Notes: generated by a model not told the origin, from the sequence alone. A DNA stretch of 64,000 nt from Salvator merianae (GCA_003586115.2 QVOM02000042.1:79883620-79947619); one strand, 5' to 3'; counted from the first letter of the stretch, positions 34,761 through 46,490 are shown. Program-made: numbers and translations.

Positions 34761-37219
34761 CTAGTCACTCAAAGGTAGCTCAGGAAAACCCAGAAGGGGC
34801 AGGTTGGCCTTTAAGAAGACGAGCTGCTCCACAAGCAGAGCACCCATGCAAAAGTGATGAGATATCACCACATCACCAGCCATGGAAAACACCCTCTCAC
34901 TCTGTACAGATGTTAGTGGAGCGGACAGGTACTTCCAGGCAACAGCTTCCAAATTCAGCCAGATATGGTGAGGCTTTGCCCAAAACTCGGATGGCATCAT
35001 GTCCTTGCCTCCCACTTCCCCCACTAGATACTACAGAATGGACTGCTCAGCACTATCTAGGGTAGCTGGCTTCCGCCATTTCATGGTCATGTCACTGAAG
35101 CTGAAAAGCTCAAACTCCATGTTGGATAGCGCCTCCTGGCACACTTCAAGACTTTCCTCAGAAACCTTGCTGCTGGGCCCACTGCTACCGCCAGCCACAG
35201 GGGAACTTCTACCACTGGAAACAGGGGACACACTGTGAACAGGTGCTCCAATCTCCGACGCTTGGCCCAACTCTCTGACTGAACTCTCCTGGCTGCCTGG
35301 ACCAGGCGCTCTCTCCACTGAGGGGACCCATCCACAGGGACAGCTCCCTCCTGCACCCTTGAGTCAAGAAGGCAGGCCAAAATGGCCACAGACTTCTTTC
35401 TCAAGAGCTTGAACAGCCTCTTCTCAACTCCAGCCTGCAGCCAACTCGCCAAGGCTAGCCAGCCTCAGTGGTCAGCTGCAGCTGAAGCCCACCAAGATGT
35501 TTGCCCAAGGCAACCTTGCTCAGTAGTGCCACGCTCAGCATCACTGGCTCACCACTCAGTTTCCTCATCAGCCAATCAAGGAATATGAGTGCCTTGAGAG
35601 CATCCATGATGGTGTGCCAGTCCTCCAGGGGGAGACTGTACTCCTCCACATTATGCCTCATAGCAAGCATGTGAAGGACAGGCTCTTGCTCCCACAGGCA
35701 CTGGAACAACATATAGGTGGAGTTCCACTGGGTGTGAACATCTGTGGCGATCAGATGTTCTGGCAGGTGCTTCTCATCCTGGGTCTGGTGGAGCAGCCTC
35801 CGTACACTACTACTCCAGTGAAAATGGGAAGCCATCATGTGGCACCTCTGCACAAGGGCTCCCTAAGAAGTGACAGAAGCATCAGCGAGGACCACACTTC
35901 TGGACGCCAGCCCAGAGCGTCCAAGAGCATCCCTCATCACCAGGTGGAGAGTGCGAGACATACAAGTGATGCTCACAAACCCCACCAGGCCGGCTGCCTT
36001 GACTATATTCTTCCCATTGTCAATGACCAAGAAGCCACAGATAAGGGTCGGGTCCTGGCTCAACCAACCCCTCACTTGACAGTCCATGCCCTCTGACAGG
36101 TGTTCAACAGTGTGGGTGCTATCAAGCTCCTCCACAAGCAGCAAGGCCCAAAGAAGCTTCACCACCAGTGAGGGAGCTTGAGAACCAATGCCAGCGCTGG
36201 TTGCAACACCACCTTCTCTCTCCTCCCCCCACCAGTGCGCAGTGAGGGAGTGGATAAAGCCATGCAATCTGCTGCTACTGAGCCACAGATTGACAGTGAA
36301 ATGCGCAACTCCACAGGGACAGATGGCAGTGCATGACATCCACCCCTGCACCACCTCCCTGCATGCATTGTACAGGGAGGGCACCACGCTCCTGCTGAAT
36401 GTGGCGCGTGAGGGTATCTTGTAGTTGGTGGCAAGCAGGTGGAGTAACTGGCAAAAGCCAGTGTTCTCCACCACAGAGAGTGGCTGATCGTCGAGGGTGA
36501 TCATCTCTGCAATGGTCTGGGTTAGGAGAGATCTATCTTGGCGATCACCCGACTTGCCCCTTGACTTCTGCAACCACTGCTTGGGTAACTGTGTCTGCCA
36601 CCCGGTTCCACAGCGCCGTGGTGCAAAGATGCCTGATGTTCTGCCCCCTGCTGATCCGTGTCTTACAGTGGTTGCAGGCAGCATAAGTTGGAGCATCAGG
36701 GCAGAGCTCAAAATGCCTCCACATCATGCTAACCTTGGGGCTACCATGACATCCCTGCTTCGCTGGCAATGGTTCTGCTGCTGCTGATTCATTCTGGGGA
36801 TCAGAACCTTCACCCCCCCCAACCTGGGGCTGAGAAGGACAAGGGCGAGGCTCCTGCTTCTCCTCAGTCTTGAGTTGCAAGGCTGCGCTGGAACCCAGGA
36901 CAGGTGGGAGAGGCCCAGCCTCCATGGCACCTGAAACCATCGCCACCACGACCTCTTCCCTTGCTGGAGGAACCTGTGATTTCCTAGCATGGAAGAGGCT
37001 ATGTTCTATTGCTGAGGAAGACCCAGCAGCAGCAGCAAGCTCAGGCCCAGCTTCCCATACAAGACTGTGCACTGTGTGCTTGAGGGTGCACCTGGTAGCA
37101 GGGATTTGGGGAGTAGGCCCCTCAGATGCCTGCCTGCCACAGGCAGCAATTCTCCTCCCTCCCCTCCTGCCTACCAGTCTAGCCTTTCCTTTGCTGACCC
37201 CTCTGCCCTCCCCAGTCAT
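34761..37219 (-). pseudogene. hAT transposase with BED finger, copy A, broken
   Basis: Read from 37219 downwards: a Pro/Ser/Glu-rich N-terminus; a BED zinc finger (MWRHFELCPDAPTYAACNHC, about residues 162-181 of the first piece); TLDDQPLSVVE and the FSRSVVP segment; the catalytic core region (LICGFLVIDNGKNIVKA; SRTLHLVMRDAL, 36711-35863); DVHTQWNSTYMLFQ (35853-35455); a further piece (35452-35087); and the dimerisation domain (KYLSAPLTSVQSERVFSMAG, VEQLVFLKANLPLLG; 35024-34761). Relative to copy B, about 95 bases are missing after ALWNR near 36605. This removes the BED finger His-x4-His and shifts the frame. At least two further frameshifts occur. An intact protein would excise and reinsert the element. 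Confidence 0.9.
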
Positions 37220-37889
37220 CTTTCTCTGATTAGGCCCTAAGTCCCTAAACCTAGCAGGTGTGAGATGGGGGGTGGAAGTCCTGAAGGCTCAGGGTAGCCT
37301 AAGATGGATGGGTGGGTTACCTATTTAATTTGGATGTGTGTCACCAGCACAATGCTATGGCACTGCTCTGTGGACACATGCAAAGCTGGGTGAACCGAAT
37401 TACCCCAGAGAAGCAGCAGGCTTACTTTGGGGGAACTTCCTAGAAGACTTTAGTTTGGGAAAAGCAGCAATTTAGTGGGTGCGGTGGGAGAAAACTAAAA
37501 GACAGGGAGGGAGGAGGTTTTTGGGGAGCCTGATGCTAGCGCCCCTCCTGCCTTGTCCTGAAACCTACCCTAACACTAAGCCTAAGCCTAAGCCTAACCC
37601 ACTATGTCAGATTCTATTTAAAGTGAACCTGTAAACCCACACTCACACTTCTCCCTGCCTATCCACAACCTACTAACTAACTCTGTGTCTGTACACAACC
37701 GTAGCCAGTGGCTGCAGGCAGCATAGGTTGGAGCATCAGGGCAGAGCTCAAAATGCTCCACACCATACTATCATGCTCAGGGCTACCATGAAACTCTCAG
37801 GCCCACACACCCAGCAAAAAAGGGAATAGAAAGGTGACCATGTGCCACTGGGAAAAAATAATGGAAACCCAGAAAACAACCAATGCCAC

Positions 37890-38180
37890 CTCAAAAGGAA
37901 AAAGACAAAAGATGCACTGCTCTTCCAGTGCCCACCCAGTCACACACCTCCACCTCAGAAGAAAAAAGACAAAAAGTGCACTGTTCTTCCAGTGCCCACC
38001 CAGTCACACACTTTCACCTAAAAACACAAAAGGTGCACTGTTCTTCCAGTATCCACCCAGTCACACATCCCCAACCTCAAAAGAAAAAAGGTTCACTGCT
38101 CTTCCAGTGCCCACTCAGTCACACACCTGCCACCTCCAAAGAAAAAAGACAAAAGGTGCACTGCTCTTCCAGTGTCCAGT
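37890..38180. repeat. Tandem repeat, about 60-base units x5
   Basis: Five units start with versions of gcactgctcttccag at about 37914, 37978, 38035, 38093 and 38157, spaced 57-64 bases. Each contains gaaaaaaga and ccagtcacacacc blocks. Copy B has a single unit at about 53930-53990, so the array expanded in copy A. Two frames run through it (plus 37834-38283 and 37883-38182), but they are repeat artefacts. Confidence 0.9.
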
Positions 38181-38984
38181 AATATACCAACCAAACCAGA
38201 TACAGATTCCAAAATTAAAACACCAACTCAAAAATATTCAATTTAAATATAACCAACAGAAAGAACAAGAATCAATACTATAATATTTTCTACTTAAATA
38301 TAACAGGAAAACAATAAATAATTCAACTAAATATAACAAGAGAACAATCAATAATGTAAATAAAAAAAGACCTCCCTGCACTGACCTTCCCTTCCCCTCC
38401 CCTCCCCAACCAAATTGAAGCAAAAGATAAAGAAAGAACCAGAAGAACTTAGCGCAAAGAAGACAACCCACAGAGAACCCACAGAGCTAGACTACCCACC
38501 ACGTGGAGCGCACAACTCATGTTCCTGAAGACAGTAGTCCTCCTGCTCAGTCCAGTCCAGTCCGATCCAACCAAAAATATTAGCTCAACAGCTCTTGGGC
38601 CTCTCCTTTCATACAGTGCCTTTTGCCCCCCACTCCCACCCAGATTTCCAAAACAACAAATAGAGTACCTGTTTCCCTGGTAGCAAGGGACCAAATAATA
38701 GTAAATAAGGCACCCAACAATCCAATGACGAATCACTGATGCAAGACAGCAGCCAATACAAAATTCTAATCTATTAGACAAGCAAAACTACAGCCAAGCA
38801 CAGGAAAGAATACAGGCCCATCAAAAACTGCAAAAATCTTTGAAAAATCAATATCTTTTGCGTTCGCGCTCGTGCACAGATTGTGAAAAATGTGGTTTTC
38901 GCATTTCACATAAAAAAATGAAAATGCCATTTTCGTACGAAATGCATATGTGATGAAGTCGTTCGGCACATTCCTATAAGTGAA

Positions 38985-39541
38985 TAAGTGCTACATGCAG
39001 AATTGGGTCCACTTAAACATAAAAGTATTATATTGGCTTGAGCTCTTAAGCACTTTAGTGCACATTTAGAGTGGGGGAAGCCATACACTAAACAGGAGAT
39101 AACACCCAATCCCAATTGGTTGACACTACTTGTAAGGTCAGCAATCCCAACTGAGTGACAGTATGTGTATGTCCATGCCCTCATACCCTTGCCCTGTCTC
39201 TATACAGTGAAAGATAGCCACATCAGAAAAGGAAATGCACTTTATAATTCACAACACTCCAATAGCAAAGCGCTTGACAATTCATGCAATTTAACTGGTG
39301 TCTAATGAAAATCAGCTGCAAATTCACACATAGTGTGATCACTATGCTGTGAAAACTGGTCTATCAGAAAGAGAAAGCAATAGCAAATTAGATGGACCAA
39401 TGCATTTTTTCTTTATAAGGTGCATATAAAGAACTATGGTCTACTCAACTACCATATTGCTCAGAAAGTACAGATGCACAAGATTGAATGATTTGCCATG
39501 ACCCTAGCTCTAGAAAAGATCCAGACAGGATATTAATAAAA
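38985..39541. other. No recognisable gene
   Basis: Spacer between hAT copy A and the next MITE. Only short frames. Confidence 0.5.
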
Positions 39542-39546
39542 CTTTG

Positions 39547-40112
39547 GGCCTTTTCGCACTGTAGCGGTAGACCGTTCCAGTCCGCTCGCTGGAATGGAGC
39601 TTTTGCACTGCCGCGGGCGCGCGCCTCACCCGATCCTGACCGCTCCGTACCCGATTTGAACCTGAAGCCGGATAAGGCAAGACAACAAAAAAGATGTCTT
39701 CATCCCGACCTGCGCAATGGAGCGAAGATCGGGCATGGTGCGCGCTCCGCGGCTTCGCATCCGGGGTGCAAAGTTTTCGTACCCCGCTCCGCTGCTTCGT
39801 AACCCGGTACGATCTTCGTACCCGGGATAGCCCTTCCAGCTGAGTAACCGAGCTGCCGGTACGAAGCCGGCTTCGTAACCAGCCCTCTGGGTACGAAGTG
39901 GGTGCGAAGGTGCGAAGCGGGTGCAGAGCAGGTGCGAAGCGGGTGCGAAGCAGGTACGGAACTAGCGGCTATCGTTCGCACTGTTCCCTCTGCTGGTCGG
40001 CTTTGGGTCCGTTCCACAGGCCGGGAGTGCGAATGACACTGAGCGTTCCCCAACCTCTCCAGTTCGAAGCCGACTACTGGGAACGGTCTACCGAGCTCAG
40101 TGCGAAAAGGCC
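39547..40112. mobile_element. GC-rich MITE with 40-bp inverted ends and 5-bp target duplication
   Basis: The left end ggccttttcgcactg and the right end cagtgcgaaaaggcc are exact inverses, and the similarity extends about 40 bases inward (cggtagaccgttcc on both arms). The flanks are ctttg (39542-39546) and ctttg (40113-40117). The interior is G/C-rich with repeated gcgaagcgggtgcgaa-like units at about 39895-39955 and no transposase. A 5-bp duplication is not the hAT size, so the superfamily is left open. The frames inside (136 and 162 codons) are composition artefacts. Confidence 0.88.
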
Positions 40113-40117
40113 CTTTG

Positions 40118-41414
40118 ACTCTTTTACAATTTGTGACCATCTTTGTCCTTTGACTACTTTGATCACAATGGGCACCAATCACCACCACTCTATAACTCTA
40201 CCACATAGCCAGAGTAGACAGCCATGTACTCACCAAACAAAACAGGCTCCCATTCCCAATATTTTTGACTCTTGGCTGTCAGGATTTCTGGCCCAGAATC
40301 ACAGTTAGTGTAGCCTAATGCCTAGAACAGGCATGCTCAATTGTAGCCCTCCATTGCTGGAAGCTGCAGCTCAGGAATATCTGGAATGCTCCTGTAGAAC
40401 ACCCCTACCCTGTGTTACAGGACTACTTTATTAAATATGAATTTATGCACATTTTGATACATACAGCATAAACACCTTGTGTCAGGGTGGGCACATAGAA
40501 CACTGGCATCTTGTGGTACATTGAAAATACAGGAAATGGACCGGCAATGGTCTGGATTCCTGTTGCATCTTGGAAACAGAAACTCCATTTTAAAAAGCAC
40601 AAACTATTGTGAAATTTTCCTTTGGCTCTCCCCCCACCTTCTGCCTACAAGGAAGCACATCTGCACATCTATACTAAAAGATCTTGAAGCCATTAAATTA
40701 TGATCAAGACATATAATGAAGGAAATATATCGATATGAATTTGATTAATTACACAAATTACACAAATATTGACCCTGCTTTAGTAAAAGCAAATGTTGTG
40801 TGAAGTTTTACTGTGTTTAAAAGATAAAAAGCAGTAGCAGATAAAGCAACCTCCTCAGGGATTAAAGAATGTAAACTATCTGTTATTACTACAAAATGTA
40901 CCGGAATATGCTAGTTTTCATGCTGCATTGTTTTTAGTTTGGACAGTTAACCTAATAATATAAGCAGACTCAGTATCTAGGTCAGTCACAAACCTTAGAT
41001 AGGACAGGAACTTATACCTTTTTTCTGGATGTCTGGAATGTTACTTTTGATTGGATGGAGAGCAAAGAGTGTATAAAAGCAACTACAATTTATCAGTAAA
41101 CCACCGCACTTATCTCTGTGAGAGGAGTGTTGGTGCTTTTTGGCTAAAAAGTACTTTGTTTCTTTATTTCTGGAGTCTCTTTTCTGTGAGATTTAGAGTT
41201 TCTTTCTACAGCTCCGCGTTTACCTGGGCTTTGGGAATTGGCAACAGGCTTCCTTCAGAACAATAGAAAAACTCTGCAGACTGTATACATATAACTGGTA
41301 CATTTTGGTAAAAATACCAAAGGATATCTAAAAGCTATAATTTTTGTCATTACAAAATATTGGCAAACTGCAATGTTTTAACAGAAAATAGTAGGTAAAC
41401 ATCTTGCTTACCTG
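40118..41414. other. No gene; possible promoter-like TATA near 41072
   Basis: Mostly unassigned. tataaaag at 41072-41079 lies in a segment (about 40940-41280) that could be part of an LTR, but no polyA signal or ends support it. Confidence 0.35.
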
Positions 41415-41423
41415 TCTTGATTA

Positions 41424-41718
41424 GGAGGCACGGTGGCGCAGAAGGCTAAGGCACTGATCTTTCAGTAGGAGGATCGGAGTTCAAGGCCCCTGTCTGCCAT
41501 GTAGAGGGGATGAGCGCCCTCTACTGGCCTCTAGCTCCAGCCAACCTAGCTGTTCGAAAGCAAGTAATTGCAAGTAGATAAATAGGGAGCATCACATTGT
41601 GTGATGCGGAAGATAGACAGATGTAAGCCTTCGGGCGAAAAATAACCTTGTAAGCCGCTTTGAGTCAGCTTCGGCCGAGAAAAGCGGGGTATAAAAACCA
41701 AGTTCTTCTTCTTCTTCT
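41424..41718 (+). mobile_element. tRNA-derived SINE with L2-like tail
   Basis: Flanked by exact 9-base duplications tcttgatta (41415-41423 and 41719-41727). The 5' part resembles a tRNA with Pol III boxes: A-box-like tggcgcagaaggctaagg (about 41433-41450) and B-box-like ggagttcaaggcc (about 41476-41488). The 3' part, with a gccgctttgagtc...aaagcggggtataaaa stem region (about 41650-41697), resembles the 3' ends of the L2 elements here. It ends in a (TTC)n tail. A shared LINE-like tail suggests mobilisation by an L2-type partner, which is an inference. Confidence 0.88.
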
Positions 41719-41984
41719 TCTTGATTACCCATCAGGAAACCTTTTTGTCTCTTATGGCTGGCCATTGTCCTTATGTAAATAAGTGTTTACTGGGGTCTTG
41801 ACCTACAGTTACCCCAAGCATGTGACATGTACTGTCCCTGGCCCCTCCCAGCCTTACTCTCCATAGCACAGAAGTCCATGTGACTGACATCCATTGCCCT
41901 AGATCCCTCCCACTGAGTCCCAGCATCCTTTTCACCAAGTCCAGGTAACCAATCCTGATGTTCCTCTGCCCCTGTCCAGCCCAG

Positions 41985-42420
41985 ACTATAAAAGTTGTAA
42001 CTTTTGAAAATCTTGTTCTCTCTTTTTGCCTCACTTCTTTGCCACTTTGCCTCTTGTTCCTGCTTCCCCGCCCCCCGTTTGTTTGTCTTTCCCCTTCCCC
42101 TCCTTCTTCTCTCTCTTCTCTCCAGCCCATTTGGATCCAAGGATAGGTAAATATATATGTCTCTGGAAAGGGAAAACTGCTAAGTACTTTAAGGATTGGG
42201 TTGTATTGTGCTTTTTGTGCTGTTGTTTTCTTATTTGTTATTGCTGGAACCTTAGAATACTAGAAGGGTCTCCCTGCTCAGTTTAAAACATTTTTTATCC
42301 CCTTTGCTCTTGTATTCAAAGTACGTTTCATTGCTTCTGCCTATGTTTTTGCTCTACTGCCTCTTTTCTTGTGCTTTGAATTAATAAATAATCATTTTTA
42401 CTGGGAACTCTGTTAGTTTT
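41985..42420 (+). mobile_element. Candidate LTR
   Basis: actataaaagttg at about 41984-41996, a strongly pyrimidine-rich leader, then aataaa at 42383-42388 within cttgtgctttgaattaat. The end of the 44700-45075 segment shows a related cttgtggcttttaaat plus aataag. This suggests two members of one LTR-like family, but no internal genes or target duplications were found. Confidence 0.33.
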
Positions 42421-42515
42421 GACTTGATCTTTTCTCTACCTCATTTTTACATGGTCCATCCCAGTTGATTTTCCATTTTTAAAACCAATAGCCTAAAAGA
42501 TCCTGCTCTTATGGA

Positions 42516-42695
42516 GGCCCTTTCTGCACTTGGCCTTATTCCAGATTGTATCTCAGAATAGGGACTTGCCATCTGCATGCTAGTGCAGACTATGGTAGGC
42601 CCTAGGCAAGACCTTTCATAGTTTGCACTAGCATGTGAATAGCAGGTCCCTATTCTGGGATATAATCCACAATAAGGCCAAGTGCAGAAAGGGCC
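42516..42695. mobile_element. 180-bp hairpin MITE
   Basis: Starts ggccctttctgcacttgg and ends with the inverse ccaagtgcagaaagggcc. The two arms match inward for most of their length (aatagggac against gtccctatt, then gcatgctagtgca against tgcactagcatg), so almost the whole element is one imperfect palindrome with arms of about 80 bases. Ends resemble those of the 39547-40112 MITE (ggcc.tttt/ctgcact) and of a weaker candidate at 61766. No convincing target duplication (atgga/agagt). A transcript would fold into a long hairpin. Confidence 0.85.
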
Positions 42696-44699
42696 AGAGT
42701 GACTGGGGTGAGCTTTTTCCCCTAAGTAGAATACCCAGCTCACTGCTGGCATCACCTGGAATGTCAGAGTGTGGTGCTGCCAAATCCACTGGATAAATTG
42801 ACCTAAACATCTTGGGAGGTGTGGTGCTGATATCCACCCCTCTCTTTCAATTTAGTACTTATCTAGCCACCTCTCTGTCATCACCTGTCAGAGAGGTGAA
42901 TTTTTCAAGTGGATTTGAATAGAATTGCTGCTTTCTCATGCATTAAATCTATCCATTCCAACTTCTAGTATTGCTTCCCTTTAACTTCCTCCCCACCTCA
43001 GCAATCCCATTGCACACTGCCCATCACTGGGCAAGGAGTTATTTGCTGCAACATCCAGAAACTCATAAACCATCTTTGATTTATAGACTAGAAACTGCTG
43101 CATGTATAAACAAAATGAAATGAAGGAAGGAAGGAAGGAAGGAAGGAAGGAAGGAAGGAAGGAAGGAAGGAAGAAAGGAAGAATTATTAATGGTGAACCC
43201 CAAGAAACAGAAAAATAAGGTAGCACCAGAAAGCAGCAAAGAAGGAGACAATTGGGTCTCAGACTGCTGTCAAAAGTAAGGGAGAATGTAAAGGTTCTCC
43301 TGTTGTATATTGTACTTATTGACCCATACCAGAACCTGGAATCTGGACCAGACAGCAATGGGATTTGCACTCAGGTCAGCATCCCATTACAGGTGATAGA
43401 ATTGGAACTCACACCATCATGATGCATCCCCCATAAGTCTAAATTTTCAACAATGGCTGCTTTTCCTGTTAAAGGATGTTTTTCCATCACAAGTTAATCC
43501 TGTCCACCTGTTCCAGGAAGGCAACATTTAAACTATCAAGGGCTAGTGCTTGGGTGAAGAAGCAGCTACAAGATTGGCATGATAATGTGGATCTCCAAAT
43601 TGAATAAAATTGATTGGATTAATGCAACTTGTTTATATGAGCTAAACAGCCTAAAAAGTGCCTAGTTTTCTTGCTTACTCTGTTTCCTGCCTGATCAGCC
43701 CAGTTTCCTGCCTGTCCCAAGGGCAGGATTTCTGGTATAAGAATAGGTTACTCCATCCATTCTTTGCTTCTGCAGAACCCACTACATATTTGGCTGTCGC
43801 TGGGTCCACTATGTCACATGCTTCTGCAAGGTTCACTACTGTGTGTTTGGGTAGACTTTGGCACACCACAATGCACTTAATGTGCTTTGTGGAGGGAGGA
43901 TTCCAGGAAGTTGCAGGCTTACCACTTTGTTGAAGTTGCTCCAAAGACGAAGCTCTAACTTGCTCTTCCTTCTTTCAGATTTGCTGTGTGACTCTCCAGT
44001 ATACTGTTGCCAGCTGAGGCAAGAGCTAACCACAGGTCGGGCATGCAATTGGACTTATTTGATGCCTTGCAAGACTAAGTTCCTGAGACCAAGTAAGACT
44101 GATTAATATCCTGATTTCCAGAACCCTATACCTCACTTCATCAGTAATGAGAGGTAAGAAGTTATCCAGAGTGCTAGCATTTCTGCCTACCTTTTAAGAA
44201 TGCCACTCCAAGCAATGCAATCCTTCTGCTAACTTGTTTGTATGCAAGAGTGTTTGCACTTTGATACATTTGATCACCATGAGAAGATCTTCTCTGAGTA
44301 GTAGGGTATATTTCCCCTACTTTTCAAGTTAGTTGTCATTCCTCCCCTTTCTTCCACTTCCCATCTTAATTCTCATTCAGAATTACTTTCCATCTCTTTG
44401 TTTTTGTTCTCTCCGAATTTAACATTTAAAAAAACCCTTCCTCAAGTGAAAAGGAGAGAATGTGACTTGGCGTGGCTACCCCAATTCATTTTAGGGGCAC
44501 AATTAATAATACATGGGGAGCAGCAATTGATGGGATTTGACTGAACAAAACACAGGGGCAGTGTTCATTGAATTAAGAGGCTCCAACCTGTGACACCAGC
44601 TCTCCACAGATGCAAAAACACCTGAGCCCAGCAACCAAACTGTACTAGAAAAATCCCCACACAGTGTGCCCTGCTGAGCTTCCTATTTTTACTTCCTTG
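42696..44699. other. No recognisable gene
   Basis: Unassigned sequence containing the GGAA repeat at 43123-43182. Frames of up to 129 codons (minus 43370-42981) owe their length to the repeat. Confidence 0.45.
43123..43182. repeat. (GGAA)n microsatellite
   Basis: About a dozen near-perfect gaag/ggaa tetranucleotides, degenerating at the right end (aagaaaggaag). Confidence 0.95.
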
Positions 44700-45075
44700 T
44701 TCACTTAATCAAGAGCTCCACCACCTGGCTATAAACCTGAGAGGGAGCAAAAACTTTTATTTTATTCCTGGCTGGAGTCAGAGATAACTCTCAGTCTTCA
44801 GCTGAGAAGAAAACCTTGTGCCTCTGTCACAGTCACAGTAATCTTTTCTTTCATTACATGCTAAGCATTTAATGTGTCTTGCCATTAATGTTTATTTAAC
44901 ATGTTACCAAGAGTTTATTTGCTATAAGTTACCATTTGACTAATTCACCCAACACTGAAAGTGTTTCTCTTGCCACTTGATTTTATTCTTGCTGTTTGTT
45001 CTGTGATAAAGTTATTTTTCTTGTGGCTTTTAAATCTCAATAAGAAAACTTTGTATTAAGATCAGTCAATTGTTA
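44700..45075 (+). mobile_element. Candidate LTR
   Basis: ctataaacc at about 44729 followed by an aataag-type signal near 45040. The layout and the cttgtgg-ctttt-aaat motif just before the signal resemble 41985-42420. Ends and class are not determined. Confidence 0.27.
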
Positions 45076-45335
45076 CCCTTCCCTCGGAATCTGCTCTAAA
45101 CGATCACAAGATAAAGAACCTGCTTATGTTTGTAGGAACAGTGCTAAACACATGTCTGACGCAGTTCCTGGAGCACACAAACAAATCTATTTTTTATAAG
45201 AATAATGCTGTTTATAATTCAAATTAAAAAGCCATACCTTAACTTCTTTAGGGGCACCAATATTAAAAAAAATACCTTACAAATACATGTAGAGCTGCAA
45301 GAAGAAACCAAGAAAAAACCAAGTCATAGAGAGAT
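45076..45335. other. No recognisable gene
   Basis: Short AT-rich spacer in front of hAT copy B. Confidence 0.5.
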
Positions 45336-46015
45336 GCAAAATGTAGAGATGTGCACAAAGTTTTTTCCGCTTTTTGTTTTACAGCGAATCAAAAACTGGT
45401 AAGCTTTGTTTTTGATTGAAAACCACGACTACAAAGAATGCTGTTTTCGATTTTGATATGAAGCTTCAATGAATTTTTTCACAATTGTCAGGAGAGCTAG
45501 GGGAGGGGCACAGTGGAACCACAGTTCAGCCAATACAATTGCACAGAAGTCTGAGCTAATGTAGCTGGCACCCCATTTGAGCTACAGCATCCAAATTTGA
45601 CGTGGAGCTCCAGGGGTGCCCTGGGGAATAAAGTGCCAGTTTTGGAGGCCATAGCTCAAAGTCACCCAGTAGCCAATAGTATTGTGTGGAAGTCTGAGGG
45701 GGACCACTGTGCCAATTCTTTGCATTTGGGGTGGAGAGATCCCCAAGAAGCCATGAAAGAAGCTGAGGATCCTTCTGCTGCTTGGCCATAGTCAGTTGTG
45801 AGCCTGGAAAGAAAATCCTGACTGAAATAAGTGCCCCTATGCACCTCTTATGCACAGTACCCCCACAGCTACCATGAAGAAATCACACCACTGAACACAC
45901 ATGTAACGGAAAGTCATTTCCAAACGTTCCTGTTTTCCTTTACCTTATTAGCTGAGCTGCTGCTTCTTTTGCTATCCCATTCTTCTACTGTCTGACTGAC
46001 TCTGTGTCTCCCTGT

Positions 46016-46490
46016 GTTTGTTTGTTTGTTTGTTTATTTATTTATTTATTGGATTTGTATGCTGACCCCTCTCCGAAGACTCAGGGCGGCTTACAACATA
46101 TAAATGCACATAATAATAATCCAATTTAAAATTTAAAATCTAAAATTACAATTTAAAATCCATCTAAAACCCCCAAACCTAACATAGATTCCTAACTAAC
46201 ATTCACACTACACAGTCATCCTACCAATCAAGTGGAGCATCAAATTCAGTGACCCCAGGCCTGCCGGCAAAGGTGTGTTTTTAAGATCTTCCGAAAGGCC
46301 ATGAGAGTAGGGGCAGTACGGATCTCTAGGGGGAGCTGGTTCCACAGGGTCGGAGCCACCACAGAGAAGGCCCTTCCCCTGGGGCCCGCCAGACGACATT
46401 GATTGGCTGACGGGACCTGGAGAAGGACAACTCTGTGGCTCCTGACAGGCCGCTGAGATACATGAGGCAGGAGACGGTCCCGTGTTGTGG
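46016..46490 (-). mobile_element. L2-like LINE 3' end inside hAT copy B
   Basis: On the minus strand a broken frame reads AFSVVAPTLWNQLPLEIR, then MAFRKILKTHL (about 46390-46270), homologous to the AFSVVAPRLWNTLPPEVR C-terminus of the L2 copies. A 3' block ccgccctgagtcttcgg (about 46088-46072) follows, and then an aaat/aaac repeat tail (46046-46016). Copy A shows the uninterrupted site (ccctgtg...gacagctgac). It is a different subfamily from the 19-kb and 28-kb copies. No clear target duplication. Confidence 0.8.

Larger units (their letters stand above)
33267..38976 (-). mobile_element. hAT DNA transposon, copy A (5.7 kb)
   Basis: Left end tagggatgtgcacgaag and right end ttcggcacattccta are imperfect inverse copies. 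The flanks taagtcag (33259-33266) and taagtgaa (38977-38984) match at 6 of 8 positions, consistent with an aged 8-bp hAT duplication. It carries a minus-strand transposase pseudogene (34761-37219), a CR1 3' fragment (34442-34567) absent from copy B, and an expanded tandem repeat (37890-38180). The sequence aligns along its length with copy B at 45344-54828. Confidence 0.88.

Noticed and set aside
35614..37229. Plus-strand frames of 119-160 codons
   Set aside because: Antisense to the hAT transposase pseudogene of copy A.
37570..37600. ctaagcctaagcctaac telomere-like repeat
   Set aside because: Only a few imperfect units inside hAT copy A, and copy B has an equivalent short version, so it is transposon sequence rather than an interstitial telomere.
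37890..38180. Possible CRISPR-like array
   Set aside because: Units are contiguous with no distinct spacers, the context is a eukaryotic transposon, and copy B has a single unit.
39700..40308. Arg-rich frames of 136-162 codons
   Set aside because: Span the CpG-rich MITE interior on both strands; no domain, and they cross its ends.
42981..43370. Minus frame with repeated FLPS
   Set aside because: Produced by translating the GGAA microsatellite.
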